Shown here one piece after another: positions 38,815 to 49,824 of a DNA stretch of 64,000 nucleotides (its first letter is position 1; every line of letters begins with the position of its first letter). The DNA is taken from positions 3,038,001 through 3,102,000 of the forward strand of contig NZ_BCUT01000001.1 in the NCBI RefSeq assembly GCF_001591365.1, given 5' to 3'. Under the pieces are notes generated by a model. It was not told where the DNA came from, did not search any database, and saw nothing but the letters and a program-made list of their open reading frames with translations. The DNA is from Variovorax paradoxus NBRC 15149 (lineage in GTDB: Bacteria > Pseudomonadota > Gammaproteobacteria > Burkholderiales > Burkholderiaceae_C). Both the position numbers and the translations under genes were made by a program.

Positions 38815-39690
38815 ATGGCAGCTGGTAAGGAAATCCGCGGCAAGATCAAATCGGTGGAAAACACCAAGAAGATCACCAAGGCCATGGAAATGGTCTCGGT
38901 TTCCAAGATGCGCAAGGCGCAAGAGCGCATGCGTGCCGCCCGCCCCTACAGCGAAAAGATCCGCAACATCGCGGCCAACCTGGGCAAGGCGAATCCCGAG
39001 TACACGCACGCGTTCATGAAGAAGAACGAGGCCAAGGCCATCGGCTTCATCATCGTCACGAGCGACAAGGGCCTGTGCGGCGGCTTGAACACCAACCTGC
39101 TGCGCGCCGTCACCGGCAAGCTGCGGGAAGCCCAGGGCGCGGGCATCGCGATCGAGTCGGTGGCCATCGGCAGCAAGGGCCTGGGCTTCCTGAACCGCAT
39201 CGGTGCGCGCGTGGTGGCCCACGTCACCCACCTGGGCGACACGCCGCACCTGGACAAGCTCATCGGTCCGGTCAAGACGCTGCTCGACGCCTACGCAGAA
39301 GGCAAGCTCTCGGCCGTGTACCTGTGCTACACGAAGTTCATCAACACGATCAAGCAGGAGCCGCTCGTCGAGCAGCTGCTGCCGCTGGCCGCAGACTCGC
39401 TGCAGGTCGAGGCCGGCCAGCATTCGTGGGACTACATCTACGAGCCCGATGCGCAGAGCGTGATCGACGAGCTGCTGGTGCGCTATGTGGAGTCGCTGGT
39501 CTACCAGGCCGTGGCCGAGAACATGGCGTCCGAGCACTCGGCCCGGATGGTTGCAATGAAGGCGGCGACGGACAACGCCGGCAACGTGATCAACGAGCTC
39601 AAGCTGGTCTACAACAAGACCCGCCAGGCAGGCATCACCAAGGAGCTTTCGGAAATCGTGTCCGGCGCCGCTGCGGCCGCCGGTGTTTGA
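38815..39690 (+). CDS. atpG: ATP synthase F1 subunit gamma
   Basis: Subunit gamma (291 residues) is the central rotor shaft. It begins [28 protein letters not shown] and ends with the C-terminal helix [40 protein letters not shown], both diagnostic. Unusually, it is not followed directly by atpD: a small lipoprotein gene and about 600 bp intervene. Confidence 0.97.
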   Translation: MAAGKEIRGKIKSVENTKKITKAMEMVSVSKMRKAQERMRAARPYSEKIRNIAANLGKANPEYTHAFMKKNEAKAIGFIIVTSDKGLCGGLNTNLLRAVTGKLREAQGAGIAIESVAIGSKGLGFLNRIGARVVAHVTHLGDTPHLDKLIGPVKTLLDAYAEGKLSAVYLCYTKFINTIKQEPLVEQLLPLAADSLQVEAGQHSWDYIYEPDAQSVIDELLVRYVESLVYQAVAENMASEHSARMVAMKAATDNAGNVINELKLVYNKTRQAGITKELSEIVSGAAAAAGV

Positions 39691-39777
39691 TTGCGGCAAT
39701 GGACCGGGCCACATTGCCATTCGCGCTTCGCACTGCGAACCGATAACCGAAGGCCTTTTTCTGGGGACTCTGCACAA

Positions 39778-40167
39778 ATGAAGAAACTTCTCGTTCTGGT
39801 GGCCATGGCCGCCGCGCTGACTGCCTGCTCCAAGAAGGAAGAGGCGCCTGCTGCACCGCCGGCACCTGCCGCTGCACCGGCGCCCGCTCCCGCGGCGCCT
39901 GCCGCTCCGGCTGCACCGGCCGCGCCCGCAGCCGCCGCTCCCACGGCATCGGCCGCGGACCTGCCGCAGGAGTGCAACGACTACCTGGCCAAGGCCCAGG
40001 CGTGCGTGTCGGCGCAAAGCGGCGCTGCCGCCGATGCGATGAAGGCAAGCGTCGAGCAGACCAAGGCAGCCTGGGCTTCGATGGGCACCGACAAGGCCGC
40101 GCTGGGCCAGGCCTGCAAGGCTGCCAGCGATGCCTTTGCCGCACAGGCCGCGGCGCTGAAGTGCTGA
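39778..40167 (+). CDS. Small Ala/Pro-rich lipoprotein inserted in the atp operon
   Basis: This 129-residue protein has a textbook lipoprotein signal (MKKLLVLVAMAAALTACSKKEE, lipobox LTAC), a linker of about 45 residues made almost only of Ala and Pro, and a C-terminal helical domain of about 65 residues with three Cys (PQECNDYLAKAQACVS, then LGQACKAASD) plus a terminal Cys. The Cys pattern recalls DUF5339-like periplasmic proteins. It lies between atpG and atpD, in the same direction, with 87 bp before it and 127 bp after. No ATP-synthase role is known; co-expression is inferred. Confidence 0.8.
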   Translation: MKKLLVLVAMAAALTACSKKEEAPAAPPAPAAAPAPAPAAPAAPAAPAAPAAAAPTASAADLPQECNDYLAKAQACVSAQSGAAADAMKASVEQTKAAWASMGTDKAALGQACKAASDAFAAQAAALKC

Positions 40168-40193
40168 TCGGAAGCAACTGAAGAAATCAAGGG

Positions 40194-40210
40194 TGCCGGC
40201 CCGTCCGGCA
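40194..40210 (+). other. Short hairpin after the inserted lipoprotein gene
   Basis: TGCCGG (40194-40199) pairs with CCGGCA (40205-40210) around a five-base loop and is followed by TTCTTGC. It is too weak and T-poor to be a confident terminator, but it could tune read-through into atpD. A CATTAT box at 40268-40273 lies upstream of atpD without a matching -35. Confidence 0.3.
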
Positions 40211-40276
40211 TTCTTGCAAAAGCGGCCCGCGATGGCACAAGGACGCTTCTGCAAGAACCTGTCGCAACATTATTGA

Positions 40277-41695
<1,419 letters not shown>

Positions 41696-41707
41696 CAAGG
41701 AATCACC

Positions 41708-42127
41708 ATGGCAGGCACCATTCATGTGGACGTGGTCAGCGCGGAAGAGTCGATCTTCTCGGGCGAAGCCAAGTTCGTCGCGCTGCCCGGTGAAGCCGGT
41801 GAGCTCGGCATCTACCCGCGCCACACGCCGCTGATCACGCGCATCCGCCCCGGCGCCGTGCGCATCGAAACGGCCGACGGCGGCGAGGAGTTCGTCTTCG
41901 TGGCCGGCGGCATTCTCGAAGTGCAGCCCAACGCCGTCACCGTGCTGTCCGACACCGCGATCCGCGGCAAGGACCTCGACGACGAGAAGGCCAACCAGGC
42001 CAAGGCAGCCGCCGAGGAAGCGCTCAAGAACGCCAAGAGCGACATCGACATCGCCATGGCGCAGTCGGAACTGGCCGTGATGGCTGCGCAGATCGCTGCG
42101 CTGCGCAAGTACCGCCAGAAGAAGTAA
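41708..42127 (+). CDS. atpC: ATP synthase F1 subunit epsilon
   Basis: Subunit epsilon (139 residues) couples gamma to the c ring and inhibits ATP hydrolysis. The N-terminal beta-sandwich has [38 protein letters not shown], and the C-terminal two-helix domain is Ala/Glu-rich and ends ALRKYRQKK. It closes the operon; a bidirectional-looking terminator follows. Confidence 0.96.
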   Translation: MAGTIHVDVVSAEESIFSGEAKFVALPGEAGELGIYPRHTPLITRIRPGAVRIETADGGEEFVFVAGGILEVQPNAVTVLSDTAIRGKDLDDEKANQAKAAAEEALKNAKSDIDIAMAQSELAVMAAQIAALRKYRQKK

Positions 42128-42153
42128 GCAGGAGCGAAGAAAAGCGCTCCACG

Positions 42154-42180
42154 AAAAAGCCGCCTCCGGGCGGCTTTTTT
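42154..42180. terminator. Terminator after atpC
   Basis: GCCGCC (42159-42164) pairs with GGCGGC (42169-42174) around a TCCG loop, flanked by five A on the left and six T on the right, giving a compact hairpin 26 bp after atpC. The flanking A and T tracts would let it act in both directions. Confidence 0.9.
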
Positions 42181-42238
42181 GCGTCCGCCGCTCCTGCAAA
42201 AAGCCTCACTTTGGTCTGAACATGGTCGAAGTTTGGCC

Positions 42239-42267
42239 TTGTCCGGCTGAAGCTGCGCCCCTAGTAT
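42239..42267 (+). promoter_or_regulatory. Candidate promoter of the ROK-sugar transporter operon
   Basis: TTGTCC (42239-42244) and TAGTAT (42262-42267) are 17 bp apart, each matching four of six consensus bases, about 65 bp upstream of the ROK GTG start. Repeated TGGTC/TTTGG elements just upstream could be operator sequence, but no clear dyad is seen. Confidence 0.45.
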
Positions 42268-42331
42268 TCGCCTTCGCCCCGGACTGCGGTTGCTGCAGCC
42301 GGCGGCCAAAAGAATATTGGAGACAAAGCGC

Positions 42332-43534
42332 GTGGCACCCTGGAGTGGCATCACTGCAGACGAGATGCGGTTGCTGGAGACCACCTTCTGGTCGGCCGGC
42401 GGCTCGCGCCATGCCATGGCCGAACAGCTCGGCTTCTCCAAGAGCAAGGCCAATGCGCTGATCGCCGGCCTGGTCGAACAGGGCCTCTTGGCCGAAGCGG
42501 GCCTGCAGCGCTCGTCGGGCGGGCGCCGCGCCGAGAACCTGCAGCTGCATGCCGGGCTTGGCGTGCTCGTGGGCATCGACATCGGCGCCACCAGCCTCGA
42601 CGTCGCGGTGCTGCGCTCCGACCTCACGGTGCTCGCGCAGCACGACGAGCCAGCCGATGTGCGCGAAGGCCCGGCCGTGGTGCTGGCGCGGGTGCGTGTG
42701 CTGATGCGCGAACTGCTCGCGCGCTGCGGCCACGGCGCGAAGGACGTGCTGGGCATCGGCATCGGCGTGCCCGGCCCCGTCAACTTCGAGATCGGCCAGC
42801 TCGTGAATCCGCCGCTGATGCCGGCCTGGGACAGCTTCTCGATCCGCGACTACCTGCGCGAGGATTACGCGGCGCCCGTCTTCGTCGACAACGACGTGAA
42901 CCTGATGGCCCTCGGCGAGCTCTGGCGGCTGAAGCGTTCGCTCAACAACTTCCTCGTGATCAAGATCGGCACCGGCATCGGCTGCGGCATCGTCTGCCAT
43001 GGCGAGGTCTATCGCGGTGCGGCCGGTTCGGCCGGCGACGTGGGCCACATCTGCGTGGACCAGGACGGGCCGCGCTGCCATTGCGGCAACGTCGGCTGCG
43101 TCGAGGCCATGGCGGCAGGGCCGGCCATCACGCGCATGGCGGTGCAGGCGGCCGAGGCTGGTGAAAGCGCCATGCTGGCCGAGTGCCTGCGCCTGCACGG
43201 GCGCATCGATGCCATCGACGTGGGCCAGGCGAGCCGCGCCGGCGATACCGCGGCCAACGGCATCATCCAGCGCGCCGGCAACCTCATCGGCCAGATGCTG
43301 GCGTCGGTGGTGAACTTCTTCAATCCCTCGCATGTGTTCATCGGCGGCGGCATCACGCGCATCGGGCCGCTGTTCCTGGCGGCCGTGCGGCAGAGCGTGT
43401 ACCAGCGCTCGCTCGCGCTCTCCACGCGGCACCTGGAAATCCAGTACACGCCGCTGGGCGTGCAGGGCGGCCTGGTCGGTGCCGGCGTGCTCGCGATGCA
43501 CGAGACACTGAAGGTCCGCGGAGTGGCGCCATGA
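42332..43534 (+). CDS. ROK-family transcriptional regulator
   Basis: A 400-residue NagC/XylR-type repressor or regulator. The N-terminus is a winged helix-turn-helix (SRHAMAEQLGFSKSKANALIAGLVEQGLL), followed by the sugar-kinase-like ROK domain: DIGATSLDVAV, the GIGVPGPVNFE segment, FVDNDVNLMALGE, and the zinc motif CHCGNVGC. The GTG start has GGAG nine bases upstream; a TTG 14 codons earlier is the alternative. Its stop overlaps the ABC ATPase ATG (ATGA), so it heads and probably autoregulates the sugar-transport operon. The inducer is unknown. Confidence 0.9.
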   Translation: MAPWSGITADEMRLLETTFWSAGGSRHAMAEQLGFSKSKANALIAGLVEQGLLAEAGLQRSSGGRRAENLQLHAGLGVLVGIDIGATSLDVAVLRSDLTVLAQHDEPADVREGPAVVLARVRVLMRELLARCGHGAKDVLGIGIGVPGPVNFEIGQLVNPPLMPAWDSFSIRDYLREDYAAPVFVDNDVNLMALGELWRLKRSLNNFLVIKIGTGIGCGIVCHGEVYRGAAGSAGDVGHICVDQDGPRCHCGNVGCVEAMAAGPAITRMAVQAAEAGESAMLAECLRLHGRIDAIDVGQASRAGDTAANGIIQRAGNLIGQMLASVVNFFNPSHVFIGGGITRIGPLFLAAVRQSVYQRSLALSTRHLEIQYTPLGVQGGLVGAGVLAMHETLKVRGVAP

Positions 43535-45072
43535 CAAACGCAGAAGCACAAGGCAAGGGAAGCGTGGCGGTCGAATTCGACGGCGTGGTGAAGGCCTTCG
43601 GCCCGGTGCAGGTGCTGCACGGCGTGAGCTTCTCGCTGGCGCCTGGACGCGTGTACGGCCTGCTCGGCGAGAACGGCGCGGGCAAGTCCACGCTGATGAA
43701 GATCCTGTCGGGCTACGAGCCGCTCACCGGCGGCACGCTGCGCATCAACGGCCAGCCGCAGCAGTTCACGAGCTCGCGCGACGCCGAGGCGCTGGGCATC
43801 GTGCTGATCCACCAGGAGTTCAACCTTGCCGAAGACCTGAGCGTGGCGCAGAACATCTTCCTCGGCCACGAGAAGAAGAAGGGCTGGCTGCTCGATGACG
43901 CCGCGATGGAGCGCGACGCCGCCGCTGCACTCGCTGCCGTCGGCCTGCAGGTCGACCCGCGCACCAAGGTGCGAAGGCTCATCGTGGCCGAGAAGCAGCT
44001 CGTCGAGATCGCCAAGGCCATTGCACGCCGCGCGCGCCTGCTGGTGATGGACGAGCCGACCGCCACGCTGACCCCGGGCGAAACCGAACGGCTCTTCAAG
44101 CTCATCGCGCAACTGCGCGCCGATGGCGTGACCATCGTCTACATCTCGCACAAGCTCGACGAAGTGGAGCAGGTGACCGACGAGGTGATCGTGATGCGCG
44201 ACGGCCGCTTCGTGGCGCGTGCGCCCACGCCCGAGCTCACGCGCCAGCAGATGGCCAACCTCATGGTGGGCCGCGAGCTGGCCGACCTGTACCCGCCGCG
44301 CGACCTGGTGGTGGCCGCCGATGCGCCCGCCATGCGCGTGCGCAGCTTCAGCGTGCCCGGCTGGGCGCAGGACGCGAGCTTCGAGGTGCGCCCCGGCGAG
44401 ATCCTCGGCTTCGCGGGGCTGGTGGGCGCGGGCCGCACCGAGCTGTTCGAAGGCCTGCTGGGCCTCAGACCCGCGAGCGGCCAGGTCGAGATGCTCGGCA
44501 AGCCCGTGCCGCACCACAAGGGCTGGCGCAGCCCGCGCGACGCCGCGAAGCACGGTCTCACCTACCTGAGCGAAGACCGCAAGGGCAAGGGCCTGCACGT
44601 GAACTTCGGCCTGCGCCAGAACCTCACGCTGATGGCGCTCGAACGCTATGCGCAGCCCTGGCTGCAGCCCGAGGCCGAACGCGGCGCGCTCGCCGAGGCG
44701 GTGAAGGACTACGGCATCCGCACCGGCTCGCTCGACGTGCGCGCCTCGTCGCTCTCGGGCGGCAACCAGCAGAAGCTCGCGCTCGCCAAGGTGCTGCAGC
44801 CCAAACCCAAGGTGGTGGTGCTCGACGAGCCCACGCGCGGCGTCGACGTCGGTGCCAAGCGCGACATCTACTTTCTGATCCAGCGACTCGCCCGCGAAGG
44901 GCTCGCGGTGATCGTCGTCTCGTCGGAGCTGATGGAACTCATCGGCCTGTGCCACCGCGTCGCGGTGATGCGCGCGGGCCGCCTGGTTGCCATGCTCAAC
45001 GCCGACCACTTGACTGAAGAGGAGCTCATCGCTCATGCCACCGGAACAGCAGACACCCATGCCGCAGCCTGA
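43531..45072 (+). CDS. Sugar ABC transporter ATP-binding protein (RbsA/MglA type)
   Basis: A double nucleotide-binding protein of 513 residues energising a carbohydrate importer. The first half has GENGAGKST and a degenerate signature ([14 protein letters not shown]) with Walker [13 protein letters not shown]; the second half has a weak P-loop ([10 protein letters not shown]) and an intact LSGGNQQK with [13 protein letters not shown]. This asymmetry is normal for the ribose/galactose class. It overlaps the ROK gene by four bases and the permease gene by 38 bases. Confidence 0.95.
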   Translation: MTNAEAQGKGSVAVEFDGVVKAFGPVQVLHGVSFSLAPGRVYGLLGENGAGKSTLMKILSGYEPLTGGTLRINGQPQQFTSSRDAEALGIVLIHQEFNLAEDLSVAQNIFLGHEKKKGWLLDDAAMERDAAAALAAVGLQVDPRTKVRRLIVAEKQLVEIAKAIARRARLLVMDEPTATLTPGETERLFKLIAQLRADGVTIVYISHKLDEVEQVTDEVIVMRDGRFVARAPTPELTRQQMANLMVGRELADLYPPRDLVVAADAPAMRVRSFSVPGWAQDASFEVRPGEILGFAGLVGAGRTELFEGLLGLRPASGQVEMLGKPVPHHKGWRSPRDAAKHGLTYLSEDRKGKGLHVNFGLRQNLTLMALERYAQPWLQPEAERGALAEAVKDYGIRTGSLDVRASSLSGGNQQKLALAKVLQPKPKVVVLDEPTRGVDVGAKRDIYFLIQRLAREGLAVIVVSSELMELIGLCHRVAVMRAGRLVAMLNADHLTEEELIAHATGTADTHAAA

Positions 45073-46060
45073 AGCCGCGCAACACCGCAGCGAGGGCAAG
45101 CCGCGCTGGACCGAGCACCTGCACGGGCTCGGCCCGGTCATCGGCCTGGTGCTGCTGTGCATCGGCGGCACGCTGCTCAACAGCGACTTCGCGACCGTCG
45201 ACAACGCGACGAACGTGCTCACGCGCACGGCCTTCATCGGCATCATCGCGGTGGGCATGTGCTTCGTGATCATCTCGGGCGGCATCGACCTGTCGGTGGG
45301 CTCGATGGCGGCACTCATTGCAGGCAGCGTGATCATGTTCATCAACTGGGCCGGTCCGGCCTCGGGCTCGCCATTGATGGCGGTGGTGCTGGGCGCGGTG
45401 CTCGCGGTGGTGCTGGGCGCGCTGTTCGGCCTGGCGCACGGGCTCCTGATCACCAAGGGGCGCATCGAGCCCTTCATCGTCACGCTGGGCACGCTCGGTA
45501 TCTTCCGCGCCTACCTCACGTACTTTGCCGATGGCGGCGCGCTCACGCTCGACAACGACCTGTCGGACCTCTATGCGCCGGTGTACTACGCAAGCCTGGC
45601 GGGCATTCCGGTGCCGGTGTGGGTGTTCGTGATCGTCGCGATCATCGGCGGCGTCATATTGAACCGCACGGCCTACGGGCGCTACGTGCAGGCCATCGGC
45701 TCCAACGAGCAGGTCGCGCGCTATGCGGCGGTGGACGTGGACCGCGTGAAGATCCTCACCTACGTGCTGCTGGGCGTGTGCGTGGGCATTGCCACGCTGC
45801 TGTACGTGCCGCGCCTCGGATCGGCCTCGCCGACCACGGGCCTCTTGTGGGAGCTCGAGGCGATTGCCGCGGTGATCGTCGGCGGCACCGCGCTCAAGGG
45901 CGGCGCGGGCAGCATCACGGGCACCGTGGTGGGCGCCATCCTGCTCTCGGTCATCAGCAACATCCTGAACCTCACCAGCATCATCAGCGTGTACCTCAAC
46001 GCCGCGGTGCAGGGCTTCGTGATCATCATCGTCGCGTTCCTGCAAAGAGGGCGCCGCTAG
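45035..46060 (+). CDS. Sugar ABC transporter permease (RbsC type)
   Basis: A 341-residue membrane permease with about nine or ten helices. The family patterns [60 protein letters not shown], and [33 protein letters not shown] are clear. The hydrophilic N-terminus (about 25 residues, Gln/Pro-rich) is translated over the end of the ATPase gene. Only one permease gene is present, so it probably acts as a homodimer. Confidence 0.94.
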   Translation: MPPEQQTPMPQPEAAQHRSEGKPRWTEHLHGLGPVIGLVLLCIGGTLLNSDFATVDNATNVLTRTAFIGIIAVGMCFVIISGGIDLSVGSMAALIAGSVIMFINWAGPASGSPLMAVVLGAVLAVVLGALFGLAHGLLITKGRIEPFIVTLGTLGIFRAYLTYFADGGALTLDNDLSDLYAPVYYASLAGIPVPVWVFVIVAIIGGVILNRTAYGRYVQAIGSNEQVARYAAVDVDRVKILTYVLLGVCVGIATLLYVPRLGSASPTTGLLWELEAIAAVIVGGTALKGGAGSITGTVVGAILLSVISNILNLTSIISVYLNAAVQGFVIIIVAFLQRGRR

Positions 46061-46118
46061 TGCGCTCGTGTTTCGTTCCTTCTCTTCATCACTCATCAAC
46101 CACAAGGAGACATCCAGC

Positions 46119-47084
46119 ATGACAAGCTTCTTCACACGTCGCATCGCACTCACGGCCGTGGCGGCCGCGGCGCTCGCGAGCCTGCCCGCATTCGCCGCCG
46201 AGAAAGTGAACCTCGGCGTCTCGATTCCGGCGGCCACGCACAGCTTCATGGGCGGCATCAACTACTGGGCCAACCAGGCGAAGAAGGACCTGGAGAAGGA
46301 ACACAAGGACCTGAAGATCACGATCAAGACCGCGGCCAACGCGCCTGAGCAGGCGAACCAGCTGCAAGACCTGTCGACCGTCACCAAGATCAATGCGCTC
46401 GTGGTGTTTCCGTTCGAATCGGCCGCGCTGACCAAGCCGGTGGCGCAGGTCAAGGCCAAGGGCGCCTACGTGACCGTGGTCGACCGCGGCCTCACCGACA
46501 TCAGCGCGCAGGACGCCTACGTGGCCGGCGACAACACCGCCTTCGGCCGCATTCCGGCCGAGTACATCGCCAAGCAGCTCGGCGGCAAGGGCAACGTGGT
46601 GGCGCTGCGCGGCATTGCGACCACGCTGGACAACGAGCGCATGGACGCCTTCAACGCGGTGCTCAAGAACTATCCCGATATCAAGCTGCTCGACGCCAAG
46701 TACGCCAACTGGAACCGCGACGACGCCTTCAAGGTCACGCAGGACTACCTCACGCGCTTCAAGAACATCGACGCCATCTGGGCGGCCGACGACGACATGG
46801 CCGTGGGCGTGCTCAAGGCCATCGAGCAGGCCAAGCGCGACGACATCAAGATCGTCTTCGGCGGCGCGGGCGCCAAGGGCATGGTCAAGACCATCATGGA
46901 CGGCAAGGACAAGCGCATCGGCGCCGACGTGAGCTACTCGCCCAAGTTCATCTACGACGCGATCAAGCTCACGGCCGAGGCGCGGCTGAAGGGCGAGAAG
47001 CTGCCTGCGACCACGATCATTCCTTCGGTGCTGATCACCAAGGAAAACGCCAAGGACTTCTACCACCCGAACTCGCCGTTCTGA
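46119..47084 (+). CDS. Sugar-binding periplasmic protein of the ABC importer
   Basis: A type I periplasmic binding protein of 321 residues with a signal peptide ([27 protein letters not shown], cleavage near 25). The mature protein begins [27 protein letters not shown] and continues with two alternating alpha/beta lobes. The ligand cannot be read from sequence; RbsB-like proteins bind pentoses, hexoses or inositols. AAGGAGA precedes the start at ideal spacing. The 58-bp gap from the permease and the downstream repeat suggest it can be translated at high level. Confidence 0.92.
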   Translation: MTSFFTRRIALTAVAAAALASLPAFAAEKVNLGVSIPAATHSFMGGINYWANQAKKDLEKEHKDLKITIKTAANAPEQANQLQDLSTVTKINALVVFPFESAALTKPVAQVKAKGAYVTVVDRGLTDISAQDAYVAGDNTAFGRIPAEYIAKQLGGKGNVVALRGIATTLDNERMDAFNAVLKNYPDIKLLDAKYANWNRDDAFKVTQDYLTRFKNIDAIWAADDDMAVGVLKAIEQAKRDDIKIVFGGAGAKGMVKTIMDGKDKRIGADVSYSPKFIYDAIKLTAEARLKGEKLPATTIIPSVLITKENAKDFYHPNSPF

Positions 47085-47093
47085 GATTGCCTT

Positions 47094-47208
47094 GCTCCCT
47101 CTCCCCTCGGGGAGAGGGTTGGGGTGAGGGCCAGCGGCGATGGCCGAGGCCATGTGCTCGCAAGCGCCGATGCCCTCACCCTAGCCCTCTCCCGGAGGGA
47201 GAGGGGAC
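47094..47208. repeat. Long inverted repeat, copy A
   Basis: Two arms of about 37 bp (47094-47131 and 47172-47208), mirror images at most positions and each carrying its own small palindrome (for example CTCTCCCC with GGGGAGAG), are separated by 40 bp. It matches the CTCTCCCC/GGGTTGGGGTGAGGG type of extragenic palindrome common in proteobacteria. It sits between the binding-protein gene and the dehydrogenase gene and would form a very stable hairpin in RNA, possibly protecting or terminating the upstream message. Confidence 0.85.
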
Positions 47209-47235
47209 AGTGACCCAGGACCATCGAGGATATTG

Positions 47236-48399
47236 ATGAGCGATACACCTCCCCGCAAGCTCCGCTGCGCCATGGTCGGCGGCGGCCGCAACGCCTTCAT
47301 CGGCGCCGTGCACCGCAACGCCATGGCGCTCGACGGGCAGATCGAGCTCGTGGCCGGCGCGCTGTCGTCGAGTCCGGACAAGGCGCGCGCCTCGGGCCGC
47401 GACCTGCACCTGGCCGATGGCCGCAACCACGGCGACTGGCAGTCGCTCTTGGCCGATGAGCTCAAGCGCCCGCCGCAAGAGCGCATCGACTTCGTCTCGA
47501 TCGTCACGCCCAACCACGTGCACTTTCCGGTCGCGCAGGCCTTCGTCGAAGCCGGCTTCCACGTGGTGTGCGACAAGCCGCTGGTGCACACGCGCGCGCA
47601 GGCCGACGCGCTGGTCGCGGCCGTGAAGAAGCAGGGCACGCTGTTCGGCGTGACCTACAACTACACCGGCTATCCGATGGTGCGGCAGGCGCGCGAGATG
47701 GTCCGCTCGGGCCGGCTCGGCGAACTGCGCAAGGTGGTGGTCGAATACAACCAGGGCTGGCTCGCGAGCCAGCTCGAAGGCGCCGGCAACAAGCAGGCCG
47801 ACTGGCGCACCGACCCCGCGCGGAGCGGCGCGGCCGGCGCCATCGGCGACATCGGCTCGCACGCAGAGAACCTGGTCGCGAGCGTCACCGGTCTGGAGAT
47901 CGAGAGCCTGTGCGCCGACCTGAGCGCGCTGGTGCCGGGCCGCATGCTCGACGACGACGGCAGCCTGCTGCTGCGCTTCAAGGGCGGCGCGCGCGGCGTG
48001 CTGATTGCCTCGCAGATCAACACCGGCCTGGAGAACGACCTGCGGCTGCGCGTGTCGGGCACGCTCGGCACGCTCGAATGGCGGCAGGAGCAGCCGAGCC
48101 AGCTGGTGCACCTGCCGCACGACGGCCCGAAGCAGATCTTCACGCGCGGCTCGCCCTGGCTGTGCGTGGCGGCGCAGCGCGCCAGCCGCCTGCCTGCCGG
48201 CCATCCCGAAGGCTTCATCGAGGCCTTTGCCAACATCTACGCCGGCGTGGTGGCGGACATCCGCGCACGGAACGCAGGCCAGCCGGCCGATCCCATTGCG
48301 GCCGACTACCCGCGCGTGGAAGACGGCGCGCGCGGCGTGCGCTTCATCGAGCGCACGGTGGCCTCGGCCCAAAGCGAATCAAAATGGACGCCCTGGTAG
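47236..48399 (+). CDS. Gfo/Idh/MocA-family oxidoreductase
   Basis: An NAD(P)-dependent sugar or cyclitol dehydrogenase of 387 residues. The dinucleotide-binding segment is [19 protein letters not shown], followed by [17 protein letters not shown] and the catalytic-type motif [14 protein letters not shown] (Lys in CDKP), as in YcjS-like members; [10 protein letters not shown] contains the usual catalytic His. It lies 3' of the ABC transporter, across repeat A, and probably oxidises the imported sugar. No kinase, isomerase or aldolase is linked, so the pathway is not defined. Confidence 0.9.
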   Translation: MSDTPPRKLRCAMVGGGRNAFIGAVHRNAMALDGQIELVAGALSSSPDKARASGRDLHLADGRNHGDWQSLLADELKRPPQERIDFVSIVTPNHVHFPVAQAFVEAGFHVVCDKPLVHTRAQADALVAAVKKQGTLFGVTYNYTGYPMVRQAREMVRSGRLGELRKVVVEYNQGWLASQLEGAGNKQADWRTDPARSGAAGAIGDIGSHAENLVASVTGLEIESLCADLSALVPGRMLDDDGSLLLRFKGGARGVLIASQINTGLENDLRLRVSGTLGTLEWRQEQPSQLVHLPHDGPKQIFTRGSPWLCVAAQRASRLPAGHPEGFIEAFANIYAGVVADIRARNAGQPADPIAADYPRVEDGARGVRFIERTVASAQSESKWTPW

Positions 48400-48448
48400 G
48401 GCCGCGGGCTCGCTTGCGCGAGTCCCGGGCGCACCGCATCGGGCGTTC

Positions 48449-49156
48449 ATGACACCTTCTTCTTCCGAGCATCCGCCGCCTTCGAACCCGCAGCCCTGGC
48501 TTCGCGCCCTGGGCTGGCGGTGCCGTGCGCTCTGGCCGCTGAAGCTGGTCGGCAACACGGTCGCGACCGCGGGGTTCTTCCCGCTGTATTTCTGGATCAT
48601 GAAGAACGCCGGCCCGCCCTGGACGCTGCCGCTCACCGCGTTCGACCGGCTGATCGCCTTCTGGCCGGCGCTGCTGCCGGTCTATCTTTCGCTGTGGCTC
48701 TACATCGCGCTGCCGGTGTTCCTGGCCAAGGACAGGCGGGAGCTCTGGAGCTTTGCGCTGGGCTGCGCCTTCATGACCGGCATCGCGCTGGTGGTGTTCT
48801 GGTTCGTGCCGACCGCCATCCCGAACTTCAGCATCGACACCCGCCCGGGCACCTCGCTGCATTTGCTGAAAACCGTCGATGCGGCCGGCAACGCGTTTCC
48901 GTCGCTGCATGTGTCGTTCTCCGTGTTCGCCTGCGTGGTGCTCGCGCGGCAGCTGCGCGAGGTGGCGGCGCCCGCGTGGGCTCGCGCGCTCAACATTGCC
49001 TGGGCCGTGGCCATCGTCTATTCGACGATGGCGGTGCGCCAGCACGTGCTGGTCGACGTGCTCGGCGGGCTGGCGCTGGGCATCGGCTTCGGGCTGGCCT
49101 CGCGTCCCCGCAAGGCCGTGGCGGCGCCAGCGGCCGTGCAGGCACGGCCGGCGTAG
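48449..49156 (+). CDS. PAP2-family membrane phosphatase
   Basis: A 235-residue membrane protein with about six helices. The PAP2 signature is partly visible: AFPSLHVSFSVFAC (motif 2) and RQHVLVDVLGGLALG (motif 3, His-Asp); the first Lys/Arg motif is less clear (RPGTSLH region). The likely role is dephosphorylation of a lipid pyrophosphate or inositol-phosphorylceramide-synthase-like exchange, but substrate is unknown. It is separated by 49 bp from the dehydrogenase and is probably a distinct function. Confidence 0.8.
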   Translation: MTPSSSEHPPPSNPQPWLRALGWRCRALWPLKLVGNTVATAGFFPLYFWIMKNAGPPWTLPLTAFDRLIAFWPALLPVYLSLWLYIALPVFLAKDRRELWSFALGCAFMTGIALVVFWFVPTAIPNFSIDTRPGTSLHLLKTVDAAGNAFPSLHVSFSVFACVVLARQLREVAAPAWARALNIAWAVAIVYSTMAVRQHVLVDVLGGLALGIGFGLASRPRKAVAAPAAVQARPA

Positions 49157-49227
49157 GCCGATTGCGCTATTCCACCGGCGCCGCGCGCGCTGTAGAACCC
49201 GGGCATCGTCTCGACCGGGAGCCCGCC

Positions 49228-49752
49228 ATGAAGATCCGCCCATCCGCCATTGCCCTCTTCACGCTGGCCTGCAGCACGGCCTTGCCCGCGCTGGCCATCG
49301 ACTATCCCGCGCGCAAGCCCGGCCTGTGGGAAATACAGACCGGCGACGGCACCGGCGCCAAGGGCGCGAGCCAGACCGTCCAGCAGCGCATCGACGCGGC
49401 CACCGACAAGGCCTTGCGCGACATGGGGCAGGGCATGGGCAAGGACAGCTGCTCGAAGCAGGAGCTGCGCAACGAAGGCGGCAAGCTGGTGGTCGATTCG
49501 GTCTGCAAGGTCGGCCCCACCACCGCCACCACGCACGCGGTGATGAGCGGCGACTTCAGCTCGGCCTACCGCATGGAAAGCAAGTCGAGCTACAGCCCGC
49601 CGCTGATGGGGCGCGCCGAAGGCTCGGCCGTCATGGAAGCCCGTTGGATCGGCCCCTGCAAGGCGGACCAGAAGCCCGGCGACATGGTGATGTCCAACGG
49701 CATGAAGATGAACGTGCTCGAGATGATGGGCGGACACAAGAAGCAGAAGTAG
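49228..49752 (+). CDS. DUF3617-family secreted protein
   Basis: A 174-residue exported protein with signal peptide (MKIRPSAIALFTLACSTALPALA) and the DUF3617 start KPGLWEIQTGDG, with several Cys residues that may form disulfides (KDSCSKQE, SVCKVGP, IGPCKADQ). The C-terminal part is Met-rich (MVMSNGMKMNVLEMMGG). Function unknown. It is preceded by a GGGAGCCC site and stands between the PAP2 gene and the DNA-repair module. Confidence 0.82.
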   Translation: MKIRPSAIALFTLACSTALPALAIDYPARKPGLWEIQTGDGTGAKGASQTVQQRIDAATDKALRDMGQGMGKDSCSKQELRNEGGKLVVDSVCKVGPTTATTHAVMSGDFSSAYRMESKSSYSPPLMGRAEGSAVMEARWIGPCKADQKPGDMVMSNGMKMNVLEMMGGHKKQK

Positions 49753-49824
49753 GCGCCGGCCCACAGCGCTTCGCGGCCCGTGTTCGGCGCCGCAGCGGCC
49801 CGCCAGCGCCTACCATGGCGGGCC

